Source of the DNA: Hirudinaria manillensis
Taxonomy: Eukaryota; Annelida; Clitellata; Hirudinida; Hirudinidae
NCBI GenBank assembly: GCA_034509925.1
Contig: CM067527.1
Coordinates: 2,181,501-2,245,500, forward strand
DNA length: 64,000 bases
Direction: 5' to 3'
Part shown: one piece after another, positions 30,144-44,100 of the stretch
Layout of the letters: every line of letters begins with the position of its first letter
How positions within the stretch are numbered: position 1 is the stretch's first letter
Notes under the pieces: model-generated
The model's input: the letters and a program-made list of their open reading frames with translations, nothing else
Told to the model about the DNA's origin: nothing
Databases searched by the model: none
Made by a program: the position numbers and the translations under genes

Positions 30144-31784
30144 CTTTTTTTTTTACGTTCGAAAAAGAAGAATAAGAAAAAGAAGAAGAAAGAAAAGGAA
30201 AAAATCCGAAATGCACTCAAAGAGATAATCTGGTGATTAATATTTTCTGAGCGGACGGCATCTGATTTTGTTTCGTAACATGGCACGTTATTGCTTTTGA
30301 TAACGACGACAATCAGCAACAACAACAACAGCAACATCAACAGCAACAACAACAACAACATCAACAGCAACAGCTGCAGCAGCTGCAGCAACAGCAACAA
30401 CAACAACTACTACTACTATTATTATTATATACAAAAGCAGCACAAACAACGACAAGGAAAAAAAAATTTGCAAAATCCTGTGTGTGGATCCTTCGACTTA
30501 ATTATTCAAACATTTAAATAAATAAAACAAATAAATAAATAAACATTAGATTAGATAAATAAATAAATAAATGATTTAATAATTTAATTAATACAAATTA
30601 TTTCATAAATGAATTAATTAATTGGAAAAGTTGACAATGGAGTTTAGTCAAATTAAATTCTAAATAGAAAATTAATTTTTAAGAATTCAGAAAAAAAATT
30701 TTTATTTTTTATTTTGGGGGTTGGGGGTGTGGGAAACCTGAATAAAATAGACTGTCATAAATCATGTTGAGGATTTTAAGAAAACATATTTATAGTATTA
30801 TTGAGTTAATTTGTAAAAAAAATTGTTATTAAAATGCGTCATTAATATTGTTACGGATGTTCATATCATTATTGTTATTATTATTGTTATTATTATTATC
30901 ATCATTATTTTCATGTCCATCATCTTTGTCGTAATCATCGTCGTTGTCGTCGTCATCACCATCATCATCGTCGTCGTCGTCATCGTCATCATCATCACCA
31001 TCATCATCACCAAGTTGTTGTTAGGAATCTATTAGCAAGACGAAACTTAATAAGTCAAACAAATTGAACGAATTAAGTGCGGGGGCGGTCATCGGAAATT
31101 CTCGGAATTTATTTTATTTATTTGAAATTAAATTTAATTTAAAATATTAGAAAAACAAAAAAAATAAAAAAGAAAGAAACCGATTAAAAAATATTCAGGT
31201 TTAAGAAATGTCGGCAACATTTTTTTTCATTTTTTTTTAAATTAAATAAAAATAATTTGCCGATTAAAAATACTTTCGGATATAAAAATCATTTAACGTA
31301 CAAATGTGGTTTAATGCACTGATAATGAGCGTAGATATTTCTTTAAAACTATGGAAAACATTCTAGCTTTATTGAGTGACCAGATGAAGAGGATGATGAC
31401 GACGACGATGATGGTGATGATGACGATGATTATGCTGGTGATGATGATGGTGATGATGACGACGATGATGATGGTGATGATGACGATGATTAAGCTGGTG
31501 ATGATGATGATGATGATGATGACGACGATGACGACGATTATGGCAGGTGTTGAAATCAATGGATATTCATGATTACGTTGCAACATATACCACGTGATGT
31601 ACCTTAACAATGAATATTGTTATAATATGTTGGTGATGGTAACAAGGTTGGTGATGATGACGACGACGACGATGGCAACGACACGAATGAACGACTGACT
31701 ATGACAATTATGATGATAATTGGTATTATCCTCCTCTGCTGCGTAGCAGAGCATGACTCGAAGGAAGAAGAAGACGACGACAAA

Positions 31785-31938
<154 letters not shown>

Positions 31939-33005
31939 AAGACAGAGCGAAACAATGGAGGATGAATTGGAGATTGATTGGACTCCATTGAGAAGCACTG
32001 GAATGACTGGAGTGCCTCCATTGTTACCTCCGCCCAGGTTCCCATTCACTACACACCGGATTTGACGATGACGACGACGACGACGACGACGGCGGCGACG
32101 ATGATGCTGGTGCTGCTGCCGCTGCTGCCGGTGATGATGACGACGATGAGGAGGATGACGATGAAGACGACGGCGATGATGGTTATGATGATGATTATGA
32201 TGACGACGCTAAGGCAAAATTCGCGCAAGATAATGGGCGATGGTTCATGTTGCAATCATTCTCAATAAAATTCTTAAGTACCATTGGTTAGCCACGACGA
32301 AGACGACGACGATGCTGGCGATTGTGATGATAGTGATGATGATGATGTTGATGATTGCGATGATGATGATGATGATGATGATAATGATGACGATGATGAA
32401 GATGACGACGAATGTGACGAGATCCAAATTAATATCAAACGAATTCACAAACTGAGGTAAATAGAAATTGCCGAGTGGAAAGAAACAATTCTTCCTCTCA
32501 CGGTGACGACGACGACGACGACGATGAAGAGGAGGGTGAAGACGACGACGACGACGATGCGTCGGAACGTGCAAGGCCTGCACCTCCGGAGCTGGAAAAG
32601 AAAAACAAGTTCATCGCTGTTGAAGCCAGCAACCGAATTTTTTTGCTCCTGCGAACTTTTCATCCTGGAAAACAAGGATTACGGATGAATACGCTTTCCA
32701 TTTGCACCCGATCACCCGGCCGTCCGTCGTACGCCTCTCGTGGATTCAACCGGTGGGCCCTCGGTCCGACCCTGGCCCTGACTGGACTCTGTTTTTGATC
32801 GAGCGATAGGGGACTTTGGATTGTACTCAACAACATCACGGCCTCTCAACTGCTGAGTAACTCACTCTTCTCATTCACTCATTCACTCAGTCACTCATAC
32901 GCGTACAAGAAGCTGATTCATCTTCTCTTCTCTTCTGTCTGATTGGCGATTTCTCGAGGTAATTATTTATTTTTGTTGTAATTTTTATTGTTATTATTAG
33001 TATTA

Positions 33006-33058
<53 letters not shown>

Positions 33059-33918
33059 GTTGTTGTTGTTGTCGTTGTTTTTATTTGTTTTATTTTGTCC
33101 TGCTGCGATCACATTGATAATGCCATTTCGTATTTGATGCTTCTTTAAGTAACATTTCTTGACATAAATATTAGTAATAATTTATTATCAATTAATAGTA
33201 ATAATAATAATAATAATAATAATATTACAGTTATTATTATTGTTATTATTATTATTTTTATTATTGCTGATGTTGTTGTTGTTTTGATTTAAGAGCAATC
33301 GTGGACATTATTCCATGTTAATTCCTATCACGAAGGACTGATGAATTTATGGCTTGAATAAATATTTAATTACAACCTGATTACAACCCGGGGCGGGGGT
33401 GGCGCACTAATTAAGTAATTACGCAATAAGATAGCGGAATAAGATTTAAATATGAAACGAAAATGGAGATTAAAAATTATTTAATTTAAAAAAGAATTTT
33501 AAAAATTTTCTCAAAAATTATCTCAAGAAAAGGCTTTCACTTCCTGTCGTTGTTGTCGTCGTCGTCGTCATCATCACCGTCATCATCGTCGTCGTCATCG
33601 TCATCGTCATCATCATCATCGTCATCATCCTCGAGTCTCAGATTAAGAATTCATGGCGCATTTGAATATTTAATATTTTCAAAATATACGACCAAAATAT
33701 AAAAATTGCGGAAGAAATTGCAGAAAAAAAGGAGATTATTATTATTATTATTTATTATTATTATTTTTCCAGTGGCTTTTAATAATTTCCTCCTCTGACA
33801 ATAGAAGCACTGAAATGTGGACAAGAATTTTCTGAAGTTAGATTTATTCATTTCGCTTTAAATTAAACTTTAAAATTGCATTTATTGTTATTTATTTATT
33901 TATTGTATCTTTTGCAGA

Positions 33919-34053
<135 letters not shown>

Positions 34054-34835
34054 GTTAAAGTTACGTAATATTACGTTAATATTAATATCCACGTTATCAG
34101 CTAAAGTTGTTTTTGTATTATGTTGCAGAGTAATAATAATATTATAACGACAATAATAATAATAATAAATATTATAATTATATAATAAAAGTAAAATGAT
34201 ATAATAAATAATAAATGCAATTTTAAATAATATAATAATAATAAATATAAAAATAATATAATAATAATTGTTATTATACTAATCATATTATATTAATATT
34301 AAGATATACATATGTAATAATATGTAACTAATACTCTTATTATTAAAAATCGAACAATACCAAACTATAATAACAACAACATTATTATTTTTATTATCCT
34401 TTTGCACGAAAAATAACGATTTGTAGTGGAAAATGCGCGCGAAAATGTCTGCAAAACGCCAGACGCATTTGGCACTGAACCAATGTTGCACTGAAAACAT
34501 TGAAAGCATACATTTACAAGAAGTCAGTACTATTGGTTACCTGTTGAGGGTTTTGTTTGAGGTTTGTATTAAATACAATTTTAGTATTTATTAAGCAATA
34601 AATAAGTAATATTGTAATAATCCGTAATCATCCGTTGAAAAGAATATGTCGGGAATATTACGTAACTCTATATTTATGCTATGTAATAATAGCAATACTG
34701 CTGACGTTTGATAATGATTGATTAATATTTTGAAGAATATTTTACGCAATAATAATAATAATAATAAATGATTTAAAGTGATTGTTGTGTGATTATTATT
34801 TATTGTAATTACAGACGTTATAACAATTATTGTTC

Positions 34836-34837
<2 letters not shown>

Positions 34838-34911
<74 letters not shown>

Positions 34912-34933
34912 GTACAAATAATAATAATAATGT
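34838..34933. repeat. AAT trinucleotide array
   Basis: About 24 AAT units with a single short interruption (agtacaa) near the right end. It lies in the spacer upstream of CSPG4. Confidence 0.92.
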
Positions 34934-35619
34934 TCACTATTATATTAATATATTTCTTTTAAAACTTACATTATTAATATTTATAATACATATTTATAAT
35001 ATATTATAACATATTTAATTATTATATAATTAATATATTACATAAATAATAACATTCTCACGACATACAGTAATTATTGAAATGATGCTGGTTCAACGTC
35101 CTTGCATCGATTTAATTTAATTTCAGATTTTAAATTTTCAACTTAAAAATTATAATTTCTTACTTTTTCTTTTTATTTAAGTTTTAAATTACTTTCAATT
35201 TTTTAAAAAGATTTAATAATAAAAAATAAAAAAAGCGTAATTTGGTGAGAAATTTCTTTAAATAAATATTTATTTTTCGGTATATAATATTATGATTTTA
35301 TCATAAATTTAAAAAAATAGCACATTAAATCGTAGTTAATTCGATAGTTTCGAATTTCTACTGAATAATTTTGAAAGATTTATAACTTAAAATTAAATAT
35401 GATTCGATTAACAATTAATAATAATAATAATAATAATAACAATAATAATATCGACCAACAAATGAATAAATTAATTCCCAATTAAAAACTCGCGTTCAAC
35501 CTCATGAATATTTAATTCCATTCTTCAGAAAATATAAACAACAACAACAAACAAACAAACAAACAAATAAATAAAAACAAAACATTTCTCCAAACAGGTC
35601 CTTGACCTTAAAGGAAGCA

Positions 35620-37947
35620 ATGGCGTCCATCACCACCATCATCGTCGTCGTCGTCTTCATCATCTGCAAGGTGCGACCGCATCTTTGCCTAACAGGTAGT
35701 ATACAATACCGTTATACCTAACATGTATCATGCGCCACCCTCATACCTAACAGGTATTACACAATACCCTTACACCCAATAGGTATTGTACGATACCCTC
35801 ATACCCTCATACTCCCCCACACCCCATACCGTCTGTCCGTCCTGCTGTACCAGTTTTTTTTTGTTGACTTGGTCACAACGCAGTCTGACAGTCCAATTTG
35901 GGTCTCGATTTCCCGGAGACAATTTTTTTTATGTTTATTTTCCAGTTTAATTCGCGTTATTTAAAGTTCCCATGGCAGAAGATTTTTTTTTTTATTTTCA
36001 TTCATTTTATTATTTATTTAATTAATTAATTTATTTATTAATTCATTTAATTATTTAATTATTGTTTCAAAGGAAAATGGAGATGTTTTAAGATTTGAAT
36101 ATTTGTAATTTACAGGTTTTATTTGATTTAATATAATTTAATGTAACATTTTTTTTCTCTATTTTCAGTTTAATTAGGATAATTTAAAAATTTTCATAAT
36201 GTAATTATGACCAATTATATTTAGCTAAGATTAGAGACGAATTTTATTTATATATCTTAAGGTAAGATAATTCAGGGAAGGGTTCAGACGGTCCGAGGTC
36301 AAGAGGTTAAGAGGTCATAGGTCAGACGTTTAAAAATTAACTATTTAATGCTATGATTTATTTATTTAATATTATATATTATATTATATATCGTATTGCA
36401 TTATAATTATTTTTGTTATTATAATCACAAAAATCATAAAATAATTTTTTCAAAATAAATTTTTAATAAATGATTGATGTGACCTATTTTTGTAATTTCC
36501 ATCTTAGTTGCATTCATGTATCTACACGTGGTCGTCGTCGTTGTTGTTGTTATTGTTTTTATTCCAAAATTTTTTATATTTTCATTATTTTGTCATCAAT
36601 TGGATTTTATTCGAGCGACAAATTAGCGGAAATACGGAGATGATTATGCGCAGTCTTGAGGTTTTCTGGGTCTGAGACAAGAAAAAAATATGGGGGAAAT
36701 ATTTCAAGAGGAGGGGAATCAATTCGATGAATACAGATTCGGCCATTAACACTCGAGTGAAAAGGAAGCGTGAGTGGGTAGCTGAGTTAAAAGTGCTCCA
36801 CTGAATGGGTGGACGAGTGACTGGGTGAGTGAGTGAGTGAGTGAGTGAGTGAGTGAGTGAGTGAGTGAGTGAGTGAGTGAGTGAGTGAGTGAGTGAGTGA
36901 GTGAGTGAGTGAGTGAGTGAGTGAGTGAGTGAGTGAGTGAGTGAGTGAGTGAGTGAGTGAGTGAGTGAGTGAGTGAGTGAGTGAGTGAGTGAGTGAGTGA
37001 GTGAGTGAGTGAGTGAGTGAGTGAGTGAGTGAGTGAGTGAGTGAGTGAGTGAGTGAGTGAGTGAGTGAGTGAGTGAGTGAGTGAGTGAGTGAGTGAGTGA
37101 GTGAGTGAGTGAGTGAGTGAGTGAGTGAGTGAGTGAGTGAGTGAGTGAGTGAGTGAGTGAGTGAGTGAGTGAGTGAGTGAGTGAGTGAGTGAGTGAGTGA
37201 GTGAGTGAGTGAGTGAGTGAGTGAGTGAGTGAGTGAGTGAGTGAGTGAGTGAATGAGTGACTGACCGAGTGAATGATTGACTGGATTAGTGAGCACATGA
37301 TTGACTGACGAAATGAGTGATTGGATGAATGAATGATAAGTGATTGAGTGAGAGATTGATTAGAAAAGTGTTTGCATGAATAAATGAATGACTTGGTCGA
37401 GCAAATGAATGAGTGAGTGAGTGAGCGAGTGACTGGATGGGTGAGTAGGCGAGGGTGAGAAATATAAAGTGCTTTATCTGAAAATGCTGTTATCATTGCC
37501 TGGAGAATTATCATCGCATCTTTGAAGGAGCCAAATATTGTTTCACATCGCTCTGTGCTGCGTTGCTGTGGTGTTAAGCTTGGATAAAGTGAACTCACAA
37601 ACAGCAACAACAAATAATATAATATAATATAATATAATATAATATAATATAATATAATATAATATAATATAATATAATATAATATAATATAATATAATAT
37701 AATATAATATAATATAATATAATATAATATAATATAATATAATATAATATAATATAATATAATATAATATAATATAATATAATATAATATAATATAATAT
37801 AATAAATTATTAATGATTTAATAACGAGGACGGGAATAAAATAAAATAGAAATGAAATTGCACTGACGCTAAAGGCATAAAGTTAATGTTGCCATAATTT
37901 GCATATTTAAATGATGGACACAAAATAAACGACAGCAACGTCACCAC

Positions 37948-37978
<31 letters not shown>

Positions 37979-38069
37979 TTTATTTTTATTATTACTATTA
38001 TTATCATTATCATTATCATCATTATCATTATTATATTATTATTATTATTATTCTTATTATTATTATTGC

Positions 38070-38102
<33 letters not shown>

Positions 38103-38128
38103 CATTATTATTATTATTATTATTATTA

Positions 38129-38180
<52 letters not shown>

Positions 38181-41100
38181 CATTATTATTATTATTTGTT
38201 GCCTCTCACATTTCAAGAACATCAGGTCATTTAAATATTCATGTCTTCACGACATTTCCTGACGCTGCTCAAAAACAGTCCAGCGACTGCTGATGAAAGT
38301 AAAACCGATGACGACGACGACGATGATGGATGATGACGATGATGACGACGACGATGATGGTGATGATGACGACGATGACGATGATGACGATGAAGATGGT
38401 TATTGGTGCCTTCAATGACGGTAATGATGATGTTGATGATGATGATGGGTGACCCTGGTCGTACGAAACGAGTATTATTAGTTATGGTGATGAAAGCGAT
38501 GCCGCTAATTGCTAATGACGTGCCCAATTCCCACGCTAGCCATTATTACGAGGGCGCTCACGATGCTGGTAGTCATGGTGACGATGACGATGATGAAGAC
38601 GACGACGACGACGATGGTGATGGTGGGAGATGATGATGATGACGACGATGTTGTTGTTATGATTTGAAGGAAAGGTGATGAGAATGATAGAAATGCTGGT
38701 TCTCAAGTTTCAAGAAAAAGAGGAGGAGGAGGAGGAGGAAGATTATGAAGGATTAGATGGGTGTGGGCAGATGTGCATGGTTACAATAATGATAATAATA
38801 ATTATAATAACAATAACAATACAATATATTATATAATAATTACTATTAAAAACAACGATAATACTAATAATATTATTAATAATAATAGTAATAATAATAT
38901 TTTTATTAATAAACTCCGGTGACCCTTGTAGCGATGAATTGATTGTGGCCAGTGATGGACAGATAATTGGATGATTAATGCAGAAGAACTAGCCCCTTAA
39001 AATGTGGAAATGGAAACGTCTTACGTGGAATTTAAAATGAAGATGCCTTTGGACCAAAGAGATGTCGTCGAAATTACTCACTTCTCCGGTGACGGACGCG
39101 ATCACAGTCGTCGTCGTCGTCAGATGCTATCAGCATCTCCATCGTCATAATCATAATCAATACTGTCTTCCATAATCTAACCGTCATCATTATCATCATC
39201 ATCGTCATCGACCCCGCCATCGTCATGAGCGTTAAATATCATTTCCAGCAACATTCCACGGATCCGGATACGTCTCGACCGACTGGAGGGAATCTTCTGC
39301 CGAGACCCACTTGACCTTCGACCTGTTGACCTCCCAGTCGGACGCCACCCTGTTGATCGGCAGAGGGGGTCGAGACAGCCTATTGGTTACCCTTAGTGAG
39401 GGGTCACTCCTAGTCAGAGTCGACCTTGGTTCTGGGGAGGCCGTACTCAGTACCCCATCGGACCTCGTACTTAACGACCTGAGGTGGCATTCGGTGCGGT
39501 TCGGCAGGCACTACGGCAACGTTACCCTGACCGTTGATGGACGGCACCTGGACAGGTCGGTTAGTCCGGGAATTGATCGACTGAGTGAGTGATGGAGTGG
39601 ATGAATGAAAGATGAGAGATAAGTGGGTCAGTAGGTGAGAACGTGTTAACCCGGAAGATTTTTAATACGTGATGTTTCGTCGAAACCTCCATCATCATCG
39701 TCGTCATCATCATCGTCATCATCATCATCACCATCATCATCAGTTCATAGTCAATCATCATTCAAAGCCGTCCCTCCAAACTCGCCCATCACCCACCTTC
39801 ATCAGAGTCACTATCATCATCAACACCGCCGCCGCCATTACCACCATCATCGTCATCATCAACATCACCATCATCAACATCATCATTATCATCATCGACT
39901 CCACCACCACCACCGTGCCTTCAATCGATCATCATCGCTTTCGGAGCTTTCATCAGTTCTTAAGAGATGAACAGCATTCACTTCTTAATTCCTCTCTTTT
40001 CCCATCACTGAGTCTCGTCTCTCAATCAGCTCGTCCCGCTTTCCAATCCGCCTCTCTGTCTGTCCGTATCAGTGTCTCTCTGTCTGCCTTAGTGCCCGTT
40101 AGTCTGCCTCTTTCCACGTCTTAATGCCACGCCTTCCACCTGCTCCGTGTTTGTCTTAACGTGCCACTGCGTACTCCTCAATCTGTCTGCCCCCAACGCT
40201 GGATTTCTATCATCGCTCGAGTCAGGAGAGCCTGCATCTAATGCAATGGTTTCTAGACCGAATTTTCTGAGCAAAATTATCCTTTTCAAAGAAATGTTTA
40301 AAAATTGAATAAATAACGGAAAAAGGCAACCACTTGGGAAGACTGGCGACTTCATTTTAAGTCTTTTAAGGGTCACAGACCCCTCACACTGAACCCCGTT
40401 CAGGTGACGACGACGATAAACGATGACAATGACGATGAAGACGACGACGATGATGATGAATGATGAGGATGACTACATGATTGCCAACAACACTTTCCTC
40501 TCTGTGTCCAAATCTGTTTCTGCTTCTCCCACTAATAACAAGATGACAACAGCTACATGGTAGGGTCATTGTCTCTCCATCCTCGCAGACCAGCCGGCCA
40601 TCTCTCCAGTTCACTCCCCTCTCCCCGGTGGCTATACTGCTTCCACGGTGGGAATCACTGATTTAATGCTCCGGGCCTTAGTAACTTTTCCACGCTCTTT
40701 GTCTCGGTATGTCTGCCCCTTGTCTGCCCGCGAATGACCGCATCTCAAGCCGCTTCGGTTCGTCTCCTTGCGATGCTCTTCTCCATGTCCTCTTGTCCGG
40801 CTCTCGGTCCTCTCGCCTCCGACTCCGTTGTATCGTGCAATTACAAAATGGAGTTCCTTAATTGGAGGAAGGCAGCAACGCTCTTTCATTGAAAAGAGGA
40901 AGCGAAGGAAGCACTCGGTAACAAGAAGGGGTGGGTAGGTGGTGAGTGGGGGGAAAGATTCTTTTGTTCGACTTGATCACTTCGTGATGGGAGAATTGTG
41001 CTTTTCATTTCGTTCCACGGATTTCTCACGACCGTGGTGGCAAAGGCGAAGACAATGAGATTGCTGGTAATGATGATTCTCGTCACGATGACGATGACGA

Positions 41101-44100
41101 CTATGATGATGACATTGACGATGATTGCGATGATGATGGCGATGATGATGGTGATTGTAAAAGAGATGTTCAAATGGCGGGCAGATCTCCATTATCATTG
41201 TTATCATCACCGAAGTCATCATCGTCGTCACCGTCATCATCAAGGGTCAAGCGGTGGCCGGGCAACAAATACGAGTTCCCATGACAACGTCCGAGACTGG
41301 AAATGCCTGGATCTCTTCCAAGGAAAGGAGTAGCAATGGATATTGCAGAAGGGATGGATTCTCCAGATCTATTTTTAGTCGAGAAGAACCTATCGCGATG
41401 CGAATGGATTTGAACGGTTGGAATGACTGAAAGAAGGGATAAAGGAGAGAAATCGGTTTGGCAGGAAGCCAGGAGTGATGTATGATCAGAGCCGATAAGC
41501 ACGCATGCGCAGAAGGCATCCTTGTTCGAAAACAAAAGATCGTATTTACAATTTGGTCATAATTATCCAGCGCAACAACTGTCCGGTACGCGTATGATAA
41601 ACAGGTCCGCCTCAAGGTACGTTTTTGTACGTTTGATTGCTATTTTTTCTCTTTGTTTTATTTATTTTTTGTTCTTCAATCCGTCCGTCCGTCCGCAAGC
41701 CGTTGTACCTCAGCTCTTGTCCCTTTGTTAATATTTCTTTCTTTCTTTTTTTCCTTTGACTTTTCTCTTTTCCTTTCTCGTCCATTCGTCTTTCCTCTGG
41801 CTTCAATTAAGACAAGTGCGTTGTCGGAGGCGGAGAGTTTGCTTAACTCTGTGACCTAATTAACCTTATTAGCATTTGCTGACCTAAATTAATCACCCGG
41901 GGAGATTATAGATCATCAACATGGCCTCAGTCACGACTCTCTCGGCCGCTTGCCGTCAGCGATGTCATCGTAATTTCCACCACTATAGATTTCCATCGTC
42001 AGTGCAATCGTCGTTATCATCATCATAATCATCAGCATCGTTATCATCGCCATCGTCATTTTCCAGTGGAAAAACTCCGGGTGTGTTCGCCGACCTGAAT
42101 CTGGACGGCGCCATTTTTTTGGGTGGAGCCGGAAGTGACGACGCTCCGCTGAATTTTGTCCCGTCCTCCGTCGCTCTCTCCAAGCCCTTCAGAGGATGTT
42201 TTCGTGACGTCATAATGAACGGAGTGAACCTACTGGCGAAGGCAAAGAGGAATCGGTTCAAAGAGCCAATGGCATCCAGCGCCGGAGTCACGTGGGACGG
42301 CTGCAGACCGGAAATAACGTCACCGCCGGACAAGGAGATTTTCTTTTCTCACAACAATTCATTCGTTGCTTTTCCGACCTTGAACCTAAGGGTAGAATGC
42401 AGGGTTTCGCTGGAGGTCAAAGTTCACACCAACCGCGCCACGTTGTTGTACGCTTCGGGTTCAAAGATGGAGTCGGACTTTCTTGCCCTGGAGATTGTAA
42501 TGGGGGCGTTACAGGTGAGGTCATCTGTTGCATGCCTTTGTACCGCTTTTGCATTTCTTTTTTTAAGATTCTGTGCTGCAAATTTTTCGCATTTCATCTC
42601 AGTCGCAAACCACTTTCCATCGCGCATCGCCTTTCAGCGTCAGGAATTATTTTCTACTTGATTGAATCCGCATATGCAATTCGTTAGTTGTGTTTGTCTC
42701 AACCTGAACGGAAGTCTCCTCTCTAATTGGACAGGTGAAAATCAATAAAGGGAGTGGCCTCATTAAACTGACAAATAAGGAGAGGAGGTTGAACGACGGG
42801 GCTTGGCATACGGTGGGTGATGTTTTTTTTAAAACTTCCTTTTCCGGCTTTTAGGCAGACCCAGATGCGGAATGACCAGAAAATGCGTGATCAATTGTTC
42901 CTGCGTTGTTTATAGGTGTCGCTGGAAGTGGACACGAGAAGAATAATACTATCTATAGATGATGCCGTTTCCGAAGAAATCATCAGCCAATCAGGGCCTA
43001 CCACGTGGACTTTGGACGTCGACGAACCTCTATACGTGGGTGGCGTCGGGCCGGCCAGAAGCCCCATGGCTGGACGGCAGAGATTCGAAACAATTCTGCC
43101 AAAGCCTAAGGAGAATTCGTTGATCGGGGGTTGCATCAGGAGAATCTACTTGAACGATCACCATTTCGGGTGGAGAGAGGTATTATACTCGAACGAGGTG
43201 GAGCCCGACTGCCCGATAAACCAAGGGCCGTGCGGGCCGAAGGACGAGCCGCCACTGGCCCCGAAACTGCTGGATGGACCGTGCATCAAGGGAGCCTCTT
43301 GCGTCGAACTCGACTGGAATAGATTCCGCTGCGAATGCTCCCTGCCCGACTGGAGCATGTGCTACAAAAAGAACACCGCCCCTTACGTCATGGACAGGAA
43401 CGACGGAGTGGTAGACGAGGGAATAGTTTTCGAAACGAACGACGTCTCCATAGTCGAAGGAGGGCTTGTGACATTGAACTCTTCGATCATAGCGGTACCC
43501 AGGGTAATCCTGCTGGACGAGTCGCTAAAGAATCTGCTCTTTTTTAAGGTCGTCTTGCAGCCGAAACACGGAATGATATCCAGGCAAGAGGACAGACGGG
43601 ACGGGTATCAGTCGGGTTTTGTCATCGGTCTTGACGACATCTTCCGAGACCGAATCTCGTATCTCCACGACGGCAGCGAGACCGAGGAAGACCAAATAGG
43701 ATTCCTGGCAGACTTGCGAGACCTAGATCAAGGCCGGATGGACTTCCAGACGTGGCTCACTGACGGAGAGTTGGACGAGGAGCTACACAGATTGGAAAAG
43801 ATTTGGCCCCCGTCCATGAGACCGCAGAACTTTACCATCAACTTCAGCATTGACCCGGTCAACGATCCTCCGTCAATTGAAGTCCTAGAGCAGCTGGAGA
43901 TCGTCGTGGACACCCAGAGGACTGTAACCAGGGAGATCCTGAACGCCACCGATCCGGACGATCCTCCCGATAAACTGGAGTGGAAGGTAGGATGGATTAT
44001 TTTTTGGGGAGGAGGCGGATGTGTTTTGGGTGACAGAGTCTGCGGGTTCGATTCCCAGCAGACGACTTAAATTGGCCTCTTTTTTAAAAATAAAAACCAT

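Larger units (their letters stand above)
35696..39248. other. CSPG4 intron 1
   Basis: A 3.55 kb intron between the signal-peptide exon and the first laminin-G exon. Both junctions are phase 1. It is made largely of simple repeats annotated separately, AT-rich filler and GAC/GAT runs at 38297-38450 and 38575-38655. I see no further exon in it. Confidence 0.7.

Noticed and set aside
32475-32798. 107-residue acidic frame (Asp runs followed by a unique tail)
   Set aside because: The Asp runs are GAC repeats. The tail has no recognisable motif and there is no supporting splice context. It may be non-coding sequence upstream of CSPG4.
36585-37613. 342-residue minus-strand frame of Thr-His-Ser-Leu repeats
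   Set aside because: It is the translation of the TGAG microsatellite. A 4-base repeat gives a 12-base codon cycle with no stop. There is no family and it lies within the CSPG4 intron.
42891-43136. Small antisense frames within CSPG4 exon 5
   Set aside because: Shadows of the sense exon, which encodes the second laminin-G domain.
43990-44070. A complete tRNA gene
   Set aside because: Only the B-box half is present. No acceptor or D-arm pairing can be drawn.
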